64,000 nt of DNA from Palsa-1033 sp963735455 (GTDB lineage: Bacteria > Chloroflexota > Limnocylindria > Limnocylindrales > CSP1-4). The position numbers were made by a program, and so were the translations under genes. The stretch lies in the NCBI GenBank assembly GCA_963735455.1, contig CAVTKZ010000002.1:868001-932000 (forward strand), read 5' to 3'. Positions 54,222 through 62,629 of this stretch are shown piece by piece; position 1 is the first letter of the stretch, and each line of letters opens with the position of its first letter. The notes beneath the pieces are model-generated. The model saw nothing but the letters and a program-made list of their open reading frames with translations, had not been told where the DNA came from and searched no databases.

Positions 54222-55091
54222 TTGCGCCTTGCGATCATCGGCCTGGGCCTGATCGGAGGCTCCATCGCCCGGGCCATCCGGAGCGGCCCACCCGAGTCCT
54301 CCTTCGACTCGATCGTCGCCTGGAGCCCGACCGGGTCGGGCCCCGCGGCCGCCCTCGCCGACGGCGTGATCGACCGGGCCGCGCCGAGCCTGGCCGAAGC
54401 CCTCGATCGAGCTGACCTGATCGTCCTGGCCAGCGATCCCTTGAGCTGCCTCGGGCTGCTCGAGGAGATCGCAGCCACCCAGGTCAGGGGCGCGCCGCCG
54501 ACGATCACCGACGTGGCCAGCACCAAGGTCGCCCTCGTGAATCGGGCGGACCGGCTCCGCCTGAGCTTCGTCGGCGGCCACCCGCTGGCCGGCCTCGAGA
54601 CGTCGGGCTACGGCAGCGCCCGGGCCGACCTGTTCAACGGCGCGCCGTGGGTCGTGTGCCCGGGCGCCCAGGCCCGGCCGATCGACTTCGAGCGGGTCGG
54701 GCTGCTGATCACCGCCTGCGGCGCGCAGGCCCACCGGCTCACCGCCCGGGAGCACGATCGGGCGGTTGCGGCGATCAGTCACCTGCCCCTGGCCCTGGCG
54801 GCGGCCCTGGTCGAGTCGGCCAGTGCGGCGGACGACTGGCCGATCGCCCGGGCCCTGGCCGCCGGTGGCTGGTCGAGCGCGACCCGCCTCGCCCGGGGCG
54901 ACGTTACGATGGGCGCCGGGATCGCCGCCACGAACGCACCGGAGCTGGCCCGGCGCATCCGGGCGATCCTGACCGAGCTCGACGGCTGGCTGGCCGACCT
55001 CGGGGCGACGCCCGATGATCCGGGCGCCACTGCCGAGCGGATCGCCGGCCGGCTGAAGGCCGCCCGGGAGACCCTCGGGCCGCTCGCTTGA
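54222..55091 (+). CDS. tyrA: Prephenate dehydrogenase
   Basis: N-terminal Rossmann 'RLAIIGLGLIGGSIARAIR', 'ITDVASTKVALV', catalytic His in 'FVGGHPLAGLETSGYGSARADLFNGAPWV', and C-terminal helical 'EHDRAVAAISHLPLALAAALVES'. 289 residues, TyrA core without an ACT domain. Makes 4-hydroxyphenylpyruvate (or arogenate product) for tyrosine. TTG start; overlaps the NUDIX gene by TTGA. Confidence 0.92.
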   Translation: MRLAIIGLGLIGGSIARAIRSGPPESSFDSIVAWSPTGSGPAAALADGVIDRAAPSLAEALDRADLIVLASDPLSCLGLLEEIAATQVRGAPPTITDVASTKVALVNRADRLRLSFVGGHPLAGLETSGYGSARADLFNGAPWVVCPGAQARPIDFERVGLLITACGAQAHRLTAREHDRAVAAISHLPLALAAALVESASAADDWPIARALAAGGWSSATRLARGDVTMGAGIAATNAPELARRIRAILTELDGWLADLGATPDDPGATAERIAGRLKAARETLGPLA

Positions 55092-55681
55092 GCGAACAGG
55101 TCCTGGTCGTGCCCCGGACGGTGGTGGTCCCGGGCGAGGGCTGGCACGGCCTGCGGACCGGCGATGTCGCCGGCGACCTCGAGCGGATCGCCCGCCACGG
55201 CGAGTTCCGGGCCCGTGCCGAGGTCGAGGCCGATCCGGCCTGGAAGCAGGTGATTCCCTACCTGGTCGTGCGCGACGGGCCGGCCTGGTTCCTGATGCGG
55301 CGGACCCGGGCCGGTGTCGACAGCCGGCTCCACGATCGCTGGTCGATCGGCGTGGGCGGCCACGTGAATCCCGGCGACGACGGCGTCCTGGGTGGCCTGC
55401 GCCGGGAGTGGCACGAGGAGATTGACGCGGACTTCGAGCCCCAGCCGCGCCTCCTCGGCCTGCTCAATGACGACACGACCGACGTCGGCCGGGTCCACCT
55501 CGGCGTGGTCTTCGAAGCCGATGCTGCGGGCCGTCCGGTGGCGATCCGCGAGACGAGCAAGCTGACCGGCCGGTTCGCCCCGACCGCCGCCGTCCGGGCC
55601 GTCGCCGACCGGCTCGAGACGTGGAGCCGGCTCGTCCTGGAGTGCCTCGACGACCCGGGCCGCGGAGCGGTGCGCCTATAA
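55088..55681 (+). CDS. NUDIX-like phosphoesterase
   Basis: NUDIX-type box 'GVGGHVNPGDDGVLGGLRREWHEEI' carries the REWxEE core and the Gly-loop, with ligands intact. N-terminal ~60 residues ('RTGDVAGDLERIARHGEFRARAEVEADPAWKQVIPYLVV') match a branch of predicted NUDIX phosphoesterases. 197 residues. Substrate unknown. Coupled to tyrA by overlap. Confidence 0.78.
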   Translation: MSEQVLVVPRTVVVPGEGWHGLRTGDVAGDLERIARHGEFRARAEVEADPAWKQVIPYLVVRDGPAWFLMRRTRAGVDSRLHDRWSIGVGGHVNPGDDGVLGGLRREWHEEIDADFEPQPRLLGLLNDDTTDVGRVHLGVVFEADAAGRPVAIRETSKLTGRFAPTAAVRAVADRLETWSRLVLECLDDPGRGAVRL

Positions 55682-55682
55682 T
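55677..55682 (+). promoter_or_regulatory. Consensus -10 (TATAAT) of the second TadZ-like gene
   Basis: The only perfect TATAAT noted; it overlaps the NUDIX stop codon. Leader ~36 nt, GGGGAGG before ATG 55725. Confidence 0.6.
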
Positions 55683-55691
55683 CGCGGCGCC

Positions 55692-55708
55692 AAGCCGACG
55701 ATCGGCTT
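55692..55708. repeat. Inverted repeat in the tadZ-like leader
   Basis: AAGCCGA-cga-TCGGCTT: perfect 7-bp arms, 3-base loop, between the TATAAT and the ribosome site. Could be an operator or a 5' hairpin. Confidence 0.6.
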
Positions 55709-55724
55709 CAACACTGGGGAGGCA

Positions 55725-56897
55725 ATGGCCGCAAAGATCCTCGTCATCGACGATGACCCGAATGTGCAGCGGCTGCTGACGTACACCCTCAAGCAGGAAG
55801 GCTACGAGGTTCTCGTCGCATCGGATGGTGCCGAGGGCTTCCGCCTCTGGAGCGCCGAGACACCGGCCCTGATCCTGCTCGACATCATGCTTCCCAAGGT
55901 CGACGGCTACCAGGTCGCGACCAAGATCCGGGCCGAGGAAGGCTCGGCGGCCCACGTCCCGATCATCATGCTCACCGCCGAGCGCGAAGTTGAGCAGAAG
56001 GTCAAGGGCCTGCGGGCCGGCGCCGACGACTACCTGATCAAGCCCTTCCACCCGGCCGAGCTGCTGGCCCGGATCAAGAGCCTGCTGGCCCGCTTCGCGC
56101 CGCGCGACCTGCTCGTCGGCCGCCCGCCACTCGGGCGAGTGCTGGCCTTCTACGGCGCCAAGGGCGGGGTCGGCACGACCACGATCGCGATCAACGCAGC
56201 GATCGCCCTCCATCGCGAGCTGGGCCGCAAGGTGGTCCTGGTCGATGCCAACCTGCAGTTCGGCGACCATCGCGTCTTCCTGGACCTGGGCCTCGACCGC
56301 AAGAGCATCATCGACATCGTCACCGCCCCGTCGATCGACCTCGACCTGGTCCGGCAGGTCCTGGTCCACCACGATTCGGGGATCGACCTGCTCCTCGCAC
56401 CGCCTTCGCCCGAGACGGCCGAGCTGGTCACCGAGGAGCACCTGCCCCAGATCCTCGACCACCTCCGCTCGCTGTACGACTACGTGATCCTGGACATCGA
56501 CAAGCGCCTCGACGAGATCAACCTGAAGATCCTCGACCAGGCCGACCAGTTCTTCGTGGTCATGACCGCCGACCTGTCGTGCCTCAAGAACGTCCGGCTG
56601 GTGCTCGAGACCATCGGCCACCTGGGGGTCGAGCCGGCCAAGGTCCACCTCGTCCTGAACCGCTCGAACGCCTTCACCGGGATCAGCCAGAAGAACGCCG
56701 AGAGCGCGCTCAAGCGGACGATCGAATACCAGGTCATCAACGAGTACCGGGGCGCGATCAGCGCCCTGAACAGCGGCGCGCCGTTCATGTACACGAAGGC
56801 CGACTCACCCCTCGGGCGGTCCCTGCTTGAGTTCGGCCGGACGATCGACAAGGCGATCGGCGGGCCTGCCGCGCAGCCCGCCCCGGCGACCCGCTGA
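55725..56897 (+). CDS. TadZ/CpaE-like response regulator-ParA ATPase (second copy)
   Basis: Intact receiver: 'ILVIDDDPNVQRLLTYTL', phospho-Asp in 'LILLDIMLPKVDG', 'MLTAE', and 'DDYLIKPFHP'. The ParA half has 'FYGAKGGVGTTTIAINAA', with the signature Lys in KGG but Thr at the usual P-loop Lys; such atypical Walker A is known in CpaE/TadZ. 'VVLVDANLQFGDH' and 'VILDIDKRLDEINLK' follow. 390 residues. Unlike the first copy, it should be phosphorylatable. No histidine kinase or pilus genes adjacent. Confidence 0.85.
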   Translation: MAAKILVIDDDPNVQRLLTYTLKQEGYEVLVASDGAEGFRLWSAETPALILLDIMLPKVDGYQVATKIRAEEGSAAHVPIIMLTAEREVEQKVKGLRAGADDYLIKPFHPAELLARIKSLLARFAPRDLLVGRPPLGRVLAFYGAKGGVGTTTIAINAAIALHRELGRKVVLVDANLQFGDHRVFLDLGLDRKSIIDIVTAPSIDLDLVRQVLVHHDSGIDLLLAPPSPETAELVTEEHLPQILDHLRSLYDYVILDIDKRLDEINLKILDQADQFFVVMTADLSCLKNVRLVLETIGHLGVEPAKVHLVLNRSNAFTGISQKNAESALKRTIEYQVINEYRGAISALNSGAPFMYTKADSPLGRSLLEFGRTIDKAIGGPAAQPAPATR

Positions 56898-56939
56898 GGA
56901 CCGGCAGGCTCGGCTAAGCCGGGCAGCAGTCCCGGTCGC

Positions 56940-56945
56940 TAGGCT
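56940..56945 (+). promoter_or_regulatory. -10 element for leaderless uvrD2
   Basis: CGC-TAGGCT, 7 nt before ATG 56953; no Shine-Dalgarno. Confidence 0.55.
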
Positions 56946-56952
56946 TTCGGGC

Positions 56953-58977
56953 ATGGCCGACCAGCCCGACCCGGAGCACATCCTCGACGGCCTCAACGAC
57001 GCCCAGCGGCGAGCCGCCCTGGCCGTCAGCGGCCCGGTCGCGATCCTTGCCGGCGCGGGCACCGGCAAGACCCGGGTGATCAGCCGCCGAGCGGCCTATG
57101 CGATCGCGGTAGGGGTCGTCGGGGCGGCTGATGTGCTCCTGGTGACGTTCACCGACAAGGCGGCGGCCGAGATGGGCGAACGCCTGCGCGGGCTCGGCCA
57201 GCCGGGGGTCACCGCCCGCACGTTCCATGCCCAGGCCCTCTCCCAGCTCCGCCATTTCTGGCCCGACCGGCACGGCGGCAGCCCGCCGCCGGAGATCCTC
57301 GAATCGAAGTTCCCGATCGTCGGCCGGATTGCCCGGGCACTGCCCGGCGGCTATCGCTTCACCCCGGCCAAGGACCTGGCGGCCGAGATCGAGTGGGCCA
57401 AGAACCGGCGCCTGGGCCCGGCCGCATACGCCTCCGCAGCGACCGCCGCCGGGCGGGAGGCGCCGCTGCCGGTCGAGCTGATGAGCCGCGTCTTCGCCGA
57501 CTACGAGCGGGCCAAGGCCCGGGCCGGGCGGATCGACTTCGAGGACATGCTCGGGGCGACGGTCGACCTGCTCGAGTCGGACCCCGCGGCGGCGGCGATC
57601 GTCCGGGCCCGGAAGCGCTGGTTCAGCGTGGACGAGTACCAGGACACGAACCCGCTCCAGGAACGCCTGCTCAGTCTGTGGGCGGGCAGCAGCCCTGACG
57701 TGTGCGTCGTCGGCGACGAGGACCAGACCATCTACAGCTTCACCGGCGCCTCGAGCTCCTACCTGCTCGACTTCGCCCGGACCCACCCCGGCACCCAGGT
57801 CGTCGAGCTGACCGAGAACTATCGCTCGAGCCCGGAGATCCTGGCCCTCGCCAACCGGCTGATCGCCGGAACGGGTCGGACCAGGGCGCTGACCGCCACC
57901 CGGCCGTCGGGGCCCCGGCCGACGCGCTCGGCCTATGCCGATCCGCCGGCGGAGCTGGCCGGCCTGGTCCAGTCCATCCGGGCCCGGATCGCCGAAGGCG
58001 TGGCGGCGGCCGAGATCGCCGTCCTCGTCCGGCTCAACGCCCAGCTGCCACCGATCGAGGCCGCCCTCACGACGGCAGCCATCCCCTATGTCGTGCGCGG
58101 CGGTCGGTTCTACGAGCGCCAGGACGTCCGGGCCGCGATTCGGGCGATCGAGCGAGCCAGGCCCGGCGCGACCGGCCGGGACCTGCCCGCGGCGCTCGAG
58201 GCCGTCTTCAGGGCGGCCCTCGGCTACGACCCCGATGCCGCCCGGAATGGGCCGGAGGAGCGCGAACGGACCGCCGACCTGGGGGTCCTGCTGGCGATCG
58301 CGGCCGAGCTTGGGGCGCAGGCCGGCCCGGACGGGGCCGCCCCGGGAGCGCCGGACTTCCTGGCCGAGCTGGCCCGGCGGGATGCCGCCGAACGGGCGAA
58401 TGCGAGCGGCGGCGTCACCCTGTCGACGATCCATCGGGCGAAGGGCCTCGAGTGGGACGCCGTCTTCCTGCCCGGTCTCGAGGAGGGCACCCTGCCCGTG
58501 GGCCAGGCCGGCGGGGATCCCCTGGCGATCGGCGAGGAGCGTCGCCTGCTGTACGTGGGGATCACCCGGGCCCGGCGCTTCCTGGCGATCTCGTGGGCCG
58601 CTCGACGCGAGGGGGCAAACGGCCGGGAGGGCAGCCGCAAGCCATCCCGGTTCCTGGCCGAGCTGGGCTTCGGGGCCGACCAGGGTCGTCCGATCCGGGC
58701 GGCGCGCGGGGCGGGCCCGGGGGCTCGGGCCGGACGAGAGCGGGTCGGCGTGCCAGCCGGTTCGGAGGGGGCCTTCGAGGCCCTCCGTTCGTGGCGTTCC
58801 GAGCGAGCCCGGGGCGACGGCGTGCCGGCCTACGTGATCGCCCACGATGCGACGCTGCTGGCGATCGTCGCTGCCCGGCCAGCCTCGCTGGCCGATCTCG
58901 GGCGCGTCCAGGGGATGGGGCCGGCCCGGCTGGAGCGCTACGGCGCCGAGATCCTGGCCGTGCTCGGCCGGGTTTGA
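56953..58977 (+). CDS. uvrD2: UvrD2-type DNA helicase with C-terminal HRDC domain
   Basis: SF1A motifs: 'ILAGAGTGKTRVISRR', 'LLVTFTDKAAAEM', 'FSVDEYQDTNPLQ', 'VVGDEDQTIYSFTGAS', 'LTENYRSS', 'LSTIHRAKGLEWDAVFLPG' and 'YVGITRARRFLAIS'. The last ~75 residues ('YVIAHDATLLAIVAARPASLADLGRVQGMGPARLERYGAEIL') are an HRDC domain, the layout of mycobacterial UvrD2. 674 residues. A 3'-5' helicase in replication/repair. Confidence 0.92.
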   Translation: MADQPDPEHILDGLNDAQRRAALAVSGPVAILAGAGTGKTRVISRRAAYAIAVGVVGAADVLLVTFTDKAAAEMGERLRGLGQPGVTARTFHAQALSQLRHFWPDRHGGSPPPEILESKFPIVGRIARALPGGYRFTPAKDLAAEIEWAKNRRLGPAAYASAATAAGREAPLPVELMSRVFADYERAKARAGRIDFEDMLGATVDLLESDPAAAAIVRARKRWFSVDEYQDTNPLQERLLSLWAGSSPDVCVVGDEDQTIYSFTGASSSYLLDFARTHPGTQVVELTENYRSSPEILALANRLIAGTGRTRALTATRPSGPRPTRSAYADPPAELAGLVQSIRARIAEGVAAAEIAVLVRLNAQLPPIEAALTTAAIPYVVRGGRFYERQDVRAAIRAIERARPGATGRDLPAALEAVFRAALGYDPDAARNGPEERERTADLGVLLAIAAELGAQAGPDGAAPGAPDFLAELARRDAAERANASGGVTLSTIHRAKGLEWDAVFLPGLEEGTLPVGQAGGDPLAIGEERRLLYVGITRARRFLAISWAARREGANGREGSRKPSRFLAELGFGADQGRPIRAARGAGPGARAGRERVGVPAGSEGAFEALRSWRSERARGDGVPAYVIAHDATLLAIVAARPASLADLGRVQGMGPARLERYGAEILAVLGRV

Positions 58978-59074
58978 GCCAGGGGCTGTCGATTCGGGCG
59001 ATCCCGTTCGTTGGATGAGTGAGGGCCAGCGAGGCGTGGATGACCTCGGTCCCGGGAACAGGAGAATCGCAGCG

Positions 59075-59425
59075 ATGTCAGACGCGAAGGTCATTCATTT
59101 CGAGATCGTGGGCAAGGACCAGCAGGCGCTCCAGGCCTACTACAGCAAGCTCTTCGGCTGGAAGCTCGACACGAGCAATCCGGGTGGCTACGGGATGTCC
59201 GATCCGGCCGAAACGGGCGTGATCGTCGGCGTCGGCGCTACCCCGGACGGCTCGGCCGGTCATGTCACCGGCTACGTCACGGTCGCTGACATCGACGCCA
59301 CGCTGGCCAAGGCCGTCGGGCTGGGCGGCACGGTCATCATGCCCAAGTTCTCGCCCGGACCCGGGGCGACGATCGCCCTGGTCGCGGATCCCGAAGGCCA
59401 CGTCCTGGGCCTGACCCAGATGTAG
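59075..59425 (+). CDS. VOC (glyoxalase/bleomycin-resistance-like) protein
   Basis: 116 residues, two beta-alpha-beta-beta-beta modules: 'VIHFEIVGKDQQALQAYYSKLFGWKL' and 'TGYVTVADIDATLAKAVGLGGTVIMPK', ending 'ALVADPEGHVLGLTQM'. AGGAG at 59060-59064 precedes the ATG. Substrate unknown. Confidence 0.85.
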   Translation: MSDAKVIHFEIVGKDQQALQAYYSKLFGWKLDTSNPGGYGMSDPAETGVIVGVGATPDGSAGHVTGYVTVADIDATLAKAVGLGGTVIMPKFSPGPGATIALVADPEGHVLGLTQM

Positions 59426-59460
59426 GGCAGGCCGGGCAGTGCGCCCGGCCGCGACGCTCG

Positions 59461-59496
59461 AACGGGCCGCTGGTCCTCCCGGACCGGTGGCCCGTT
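59461..59496. terminator. Strong 16-bp hairpin between convergent genes
   Basis: AACGGGCC + GCTGGTCC (59461-59476), loop TCCC, GGACCGGT + GGCCCGTT (59481-59496), followed by TGGC on the plus strand. 14 of 16 pairs are Watson-Crick, 2 are G-T. It lies 35 bp after the VOC stop and 3 bp from the stop of the convergent MBL gene, so it probably terminates both. Confidence 0.7.
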
Positions 59497-59499
59497 TGG

Positions 59500-60054
59500 C
59501 TATGCCCGGCGGCCGGTCCGGAAGGGCGCACCGTGACCGGGGATCACGATGTCGACGGCGGCCAGCAGCCGGGCCCGGCTGGTCTCCAGGCCGGCCTGGT
59601 CGGCGGCCAGCGGATCGATCTCGGGCGTCCGGTCGGCGCGCCACCAGGCGTGGGTCATGGCATACGTGGCGTCGTCGGCCGCGACGATCAGCGACGCATC
59701 CTGGTCGGTGTGGCCGGGTGTCAGCCAGAGCTGGCTGTGGGCGCCCAGCTGGTAGCCGTCGCCGTCGTGATCGAGCCATTCGTCGCCGACGTAGCGGGCC
59801 CAGAAGTCGACCACCTCGGCCTCCGGGAAGAGGGCGACGTTGATCGTGTGGTCGGGGTGGTGATGCGACAGGAAGACGTGGCTGATCGACTCCGGCTCGA
59901 CCCCCAGGGCCGCCAATGGATCGAGGATCAGCGAGCGGTGGGCCACCATCCCGGGGTCGACGACGATCCGCGCATCGCCGTCGAGGACGAGGACCACGCT
60001 GCTCGCGACCCGGTCCCCGGCATAGCCGGCGTGGAGGAGGTGGACGGTGGTCAT
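59500..60054 (-). CDS. Metallo-beta-lactamase-fold hydrolase
   Basis: MBL motif 'VFLSHHHPDHTIN' (HxHxDH), third His in 'LTPGHTDQDASL' and C-terminal His in 'VIPGHGAPF'. 184 residues, small MBL type. ATG 60054 is chosen over the ATG 9 bp upstream because TATCAT ends exactly 7 nt before it. Substrate unknown (glyoxalase II/thioester-like or phosphodiester). Confidence 0.85.
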   Translation of the reverse strand: MTTVHLLHAGYAGDRVASSVVLVLDGDARIVVDPGMVAHRSLILDPLAALGVEPESISHVFLSHHHPDHTINVALFPEAEVVDFWARYVGDEWLDHDGDGYQLGAHSQLWLTPGHTDQDASLIVAADDATYAMTHAWWRADRTPEIDPLAADQAGLETSRARLLAAVDIVIPGHGAPFRTGRRA

Positions 60055-60061
60055 CGGGGCC

Positions 60062-60067
60062 ATGATA
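60062..60067 (-). promoter_or_regulatory. -10 element for leaderless MBL gene
   Basis: TATCAT on the minus strand, 7 nt before ATG 60054. Confidence 0.55.
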
Positions 60068-60088
60068 CGGGCCCGCCCGGCCCGCCGG

Positions 60089-60666
60089 TCAGCGCGCGCT
60101 GGTGACGACCCGCGAGCGGACGATCTGCTGGTGCAGGCCACGCAGGCGCCAGGCCAGGACCAGGTTGGTGATCCCGAAGATGATCGCCCAGGCACCCGAC
60201 GATCCAGACCAGTGACAGCAGGCCCGGACCCCGGGAAGACCAGGATGAAGACGCCGAAGAGGACGGTCAGCAGGCCGCCGATCACGAACCACAGCTCGCC
60301 GCTGATGTCGCGCCGGAGACGAATCGCCGCGACCACCTGGGTCAAGCCGAGGGTGATCGCCCAGAAGGCGACCAGGTAGAGGAGGGCCAGTGCGGTGATC
60401 GCCGGCCAGGCGATCGTGGCGATCCCGACCGCCACCCCGAGGACGCCCATCACGGCCACCGCCAGGCGATGCCCGGCCGTGGCCGGCTCGGCCCGTCGGA
60501 GCGAGACCAGCAGTGCGAGCCCGTCGATCAGCATGTAGGCGGCGAAGAGGGTGACCAGGACGAGCAGGGTGATCCCCGGCCACAGGAATGCGAGCAGCCC
60601 GAAGGCGATCGCGGCCACGCCCCGGACCTCGACGAGCCACCAGTTCTTGGCCAGCATGTTGAGCAT
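60089..60666 (-). CDS. HdeD-family membrane protein (frameshifts near the C-terminus)
   Basis: Six membrane segments in three pairs: 'VRGVAAIAFGLLAFLWPGITLLVLVTLFAAYMLIDGLALL' is the typical DUF308/HdeD opening, later 'IGGLLTVLFGVFILVFPGSGP'. The last segment 'GAWAIIFGITNLVLAWRLR' is in a different frame, requiring shifts near 60190-60225. ATG 60666 has AGGAGG upstream and TACTCT (60689-60684) as a possible -10. Function in acid resistance is known only for E. coli HdeD; here unknown. Confidence 0.8.
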
Positions 60667-60766
60667 CGGATCCTCCTGTGCGGAGAGTACGTCGGGTCCG
60701 CAGATCCGGCCAAGCGGGGCGGCTGGTGGGGCTGGCAAGATGGGCCGGTCGTCGCGGAGGGAACTG

Positions 60767-61570
60767 GTGCAGGTCAACGGCTTCCATCACGTCCAGGTCC
60801 TGATCCCCGCGGGTGGCGAGGAGCGGGCGCGGGGCTTCTACGCGGGCATCCTGGGGCTGCTCGAGATCGACAAGCCGGCGGCCCTGGCGGACCGGGGCGG
60901 CTGCTGGTTCGTCGGTCCGGGAACCGCGCTCCACCTGGCCGTCGAGCGCCCGTTCAGGCCCGCCACCCGGGCCCACGTGGCCCTCGGCGTGGCCGACCTG
61001 GACGCCGCCCGGGTCGAGCTCCAGGCGGCCGGGCTGACGATCCTCGACGACGACCTCGACGTCGGCTTCTGGCGCTTCTATGTCGACGATCCATTCGGCA
61101 ACCGGGTCGAGCTCGTCGAGCGGCGGGTCCGGGACGCGGGCAGCGTCGAAATCGTCCGGGGCGAGTTCGAGATCAGCACGGCTGCCGACCGGCTCGACCT
61201 GGCCTGGCTCGTGCCGGCACTTCGGGAACGCGCCTACTGGGCGCTCGGCCGGCCGGTGGACACGATCGTCCGCTCGATCGAGGGCTCGCTCAACTTCGGG
61301 GTCTACGGAGGCGGGCGCCAGGTCGGGTTCGCCCGCGTCGTGACCGACCTGGCGACCTTCGCGTGGCTGTGTGACGTGTTCATCGACGAGGGCTCGCGCG
61401 GCCACGGCCTGGGCTCATGGCTGATCGAGACGATCGTCGCCGATCCGCGCCTGGCCGGGCTGCGCCGGTTCGTGCTGGCGACCCGTGACGCGGACGAGCT
61501 CTACCGTCGCCACGGCGGCTTCGAGCCGCTGCCCAATCCCGAACGCTGGCTGGCCCGGGCGAACGGCTGA
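60767..61570 (+). CDS. Fusion of a VOC domain and a GNAT acetyltransferase domain
   Basis: 267 residues. Residues 1-120 are a VOC fold ('FHHVQVLIPAGGEERARGFYAGILGL', 'LGVADLDAARVELQAAGL', 'FYVDDPFGNRVELVE'). Residues ~130-267 are a GNAT fold: 'VGFARVVTDLATFAWLCDVFIDEGSRGHGLGSWLIE' contains the acetyl-CoA loop (RGHGLG), ending 'YRRHGGFEPL'. GTG 60767 is supported by GGAGG 6 nt upstream. The two halves are in one unbroken frame. Substrates unknown. Confidence 0.85.
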   Translation: MQVNGFHHVQVLIPAGGEERARGFYAGILGLLEIDKPAALADRGGCWFVGPGTALHLAVERPFRPATRAHVALGVADLDAARVELQAAGLTILDDDLDVGFWRFYVDDPFGNRVELVERRVRDAGSVEIVRGEFEISTAADRLDLAWLVPALRERAYWALGRPVDTIVRSIEGSLNFGVYGGGRQVGFARVVTDLATFAWLCDVFIDEGSRGHGLGSWLIETIVADPRLAGLRRFVLATRDADELYRRHGGFEPLPNPERWLARANG

Positions 61571-61650
61571 CCCAACCGAGCGGCCGACCGGCGCCGTCGT
61601 GTGCGGCGCAATCGACCCGTACGGGCCGACTGCGCCCGGTCCTTCAGGAG

Positions 61651-62496
61651 CTAGGGTGTCAGCCCTGGCAGTGAGAACGGCTGGTCGCTTACCTGGTCGG
61701 CGGGTGGCGCGGCGATCGTGACCGCACCGTCGTAGTTGGTGAGGTCGACGGTCAGGGTCAGCTTGCCCGAGGCTCCGGCGTCGATGCCGATCACCAGCCG
61801 CGATGGCCGGAGGTCCGACTTCTGGGTCCACAGGTCGACGGTCACCGTGCCCGAGGTCCCGTTGAGCACGCTCGCGGCATCGGGAAAGTCCGAGCTGGTC
61901 ACGATCTCCTGGACGTGGTAGCAGTCCTGGCCATTGACCGTCTCGTCGGCGAGCTTGGTCGGCGCGGGCAGCTTGGCCAGCTCCGCGTCGATCGCGGCGA
62001 CCATCGAGGCCGCGGCCGAGGGATCAGGCGAGCCGAGGGCGGGCAGGCTGGGGATCGGCAACGAGCCGGCCAGCGAGCTGAGATCGAGCTTGGCGAACTT
62101 GGGGTCGCCCAGACTGGTCTTGATGTAGGCGGTGCCGCCGACGACGATCACGTTGGCGCTGAAGGCGAGCAGGGCCGGCACGCTGACCGCGACCTGGCCG
62201 CTGCTGTCGGCGAGGTCGATGTCGCCTAAGATCGTGGTCCCGGTCAGGTCGACCAGGACCGGGCTGGCGCCCGGGACGGGGCTCGAGTCGGCGCCGCCGC
62301 CGGTCAGGTCGCCGGCATTGACGCTGCCGGCCACGGCCACGTTGAAATGGACGCTCTTGAGGTTCTGGAGCGAGGTGGCCGAGCCGGTCAGGATCAGCTT
62401 CGGGTCGCTCAGGGCGGGGGTCGCACCGGGGCCGCCGCTGCAGGCAGCAATCAGGATGGCAGTCGTCGCCAGCAGGGCGAGAAGTCGGCGGGGCAT
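61651..62496 (-). CDS. Secreted lipoprotein, LppX/LprAFG-like
   Basis: Signal peptide with lipobox 'LLALLATTAILIAACS' (Cys19). The mature part has 'ATSLQNLKSVHFNVAV', 'GTAYIKTSLGDPKFAKLDL' and 'ETVNGQDCYHVQEIV', the layout of the LppX_LprAFG fold (lipid-binding half barrel) or similar 'LolA-like' lipoproteins. 281 residues. GGAG 6 nt before ATG 62496. LprG usually pairs with an efflux pump, which is absent here. Confidence 0.78.
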   Translation of the reverse strand: MPRRLLALLATTAILIAACSGGPGATPALSDPKLILTGSATSLQNLKSVHFNVAVAGSVNAGDLTGGGADSSPVPGASPVLVDLTGTTILGDIDLADSSGQVAVSVPALLAFSANVIVVGGTAYIKTSLGDPKFAKLDLSSLAGSLPIPSLPALGSPDPSAAASMVAAIDAELAKLPAPTKLADETVNGQDCYHVQEIVTSSDFPDAASVLNGTSGTVTVDLWTQKSDLRPSRLVIGIDAGASGKLTLTVDLTNYDGAVTIAAPPADQVSDQPFSLPGLTP

Positions 62497-62537
62497 GTGG
62501 TTCTCCAGGTCCGATTTGGGCAGGGACGCGTCGGTAG

Positions 62538-62543
62538 AGCCTA
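62538..62543 (-). promoter_or_regulatory. -10 element of the lipoprotein gene
   Basis: CGC-TAGGCT on the minus strand; ~42-nt leader with GGAG before ATG 62496. Confidence 0.5.
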
Positions 62544-62594
62544 GCGCCCGCCGGCCGAATCGGTCTATTGGGCCGATTGGACCGACCCGCGCGC

Positions 62595-62623
62595 TTGACG
62601 GCAGGACGATCGGAGCGGACAGT
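62595..62623 (+). promoter_or_regulatory. Promoter for leaderless DinB-like gene
   Basis: TTGACG (62595-62600), 17 bp, GACAGT (62618-62623), 6 nt, ATG 62630. Good -35, weak -10. Confidence 0.55.
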
Positions 62624-62629
62624 CGCGCC

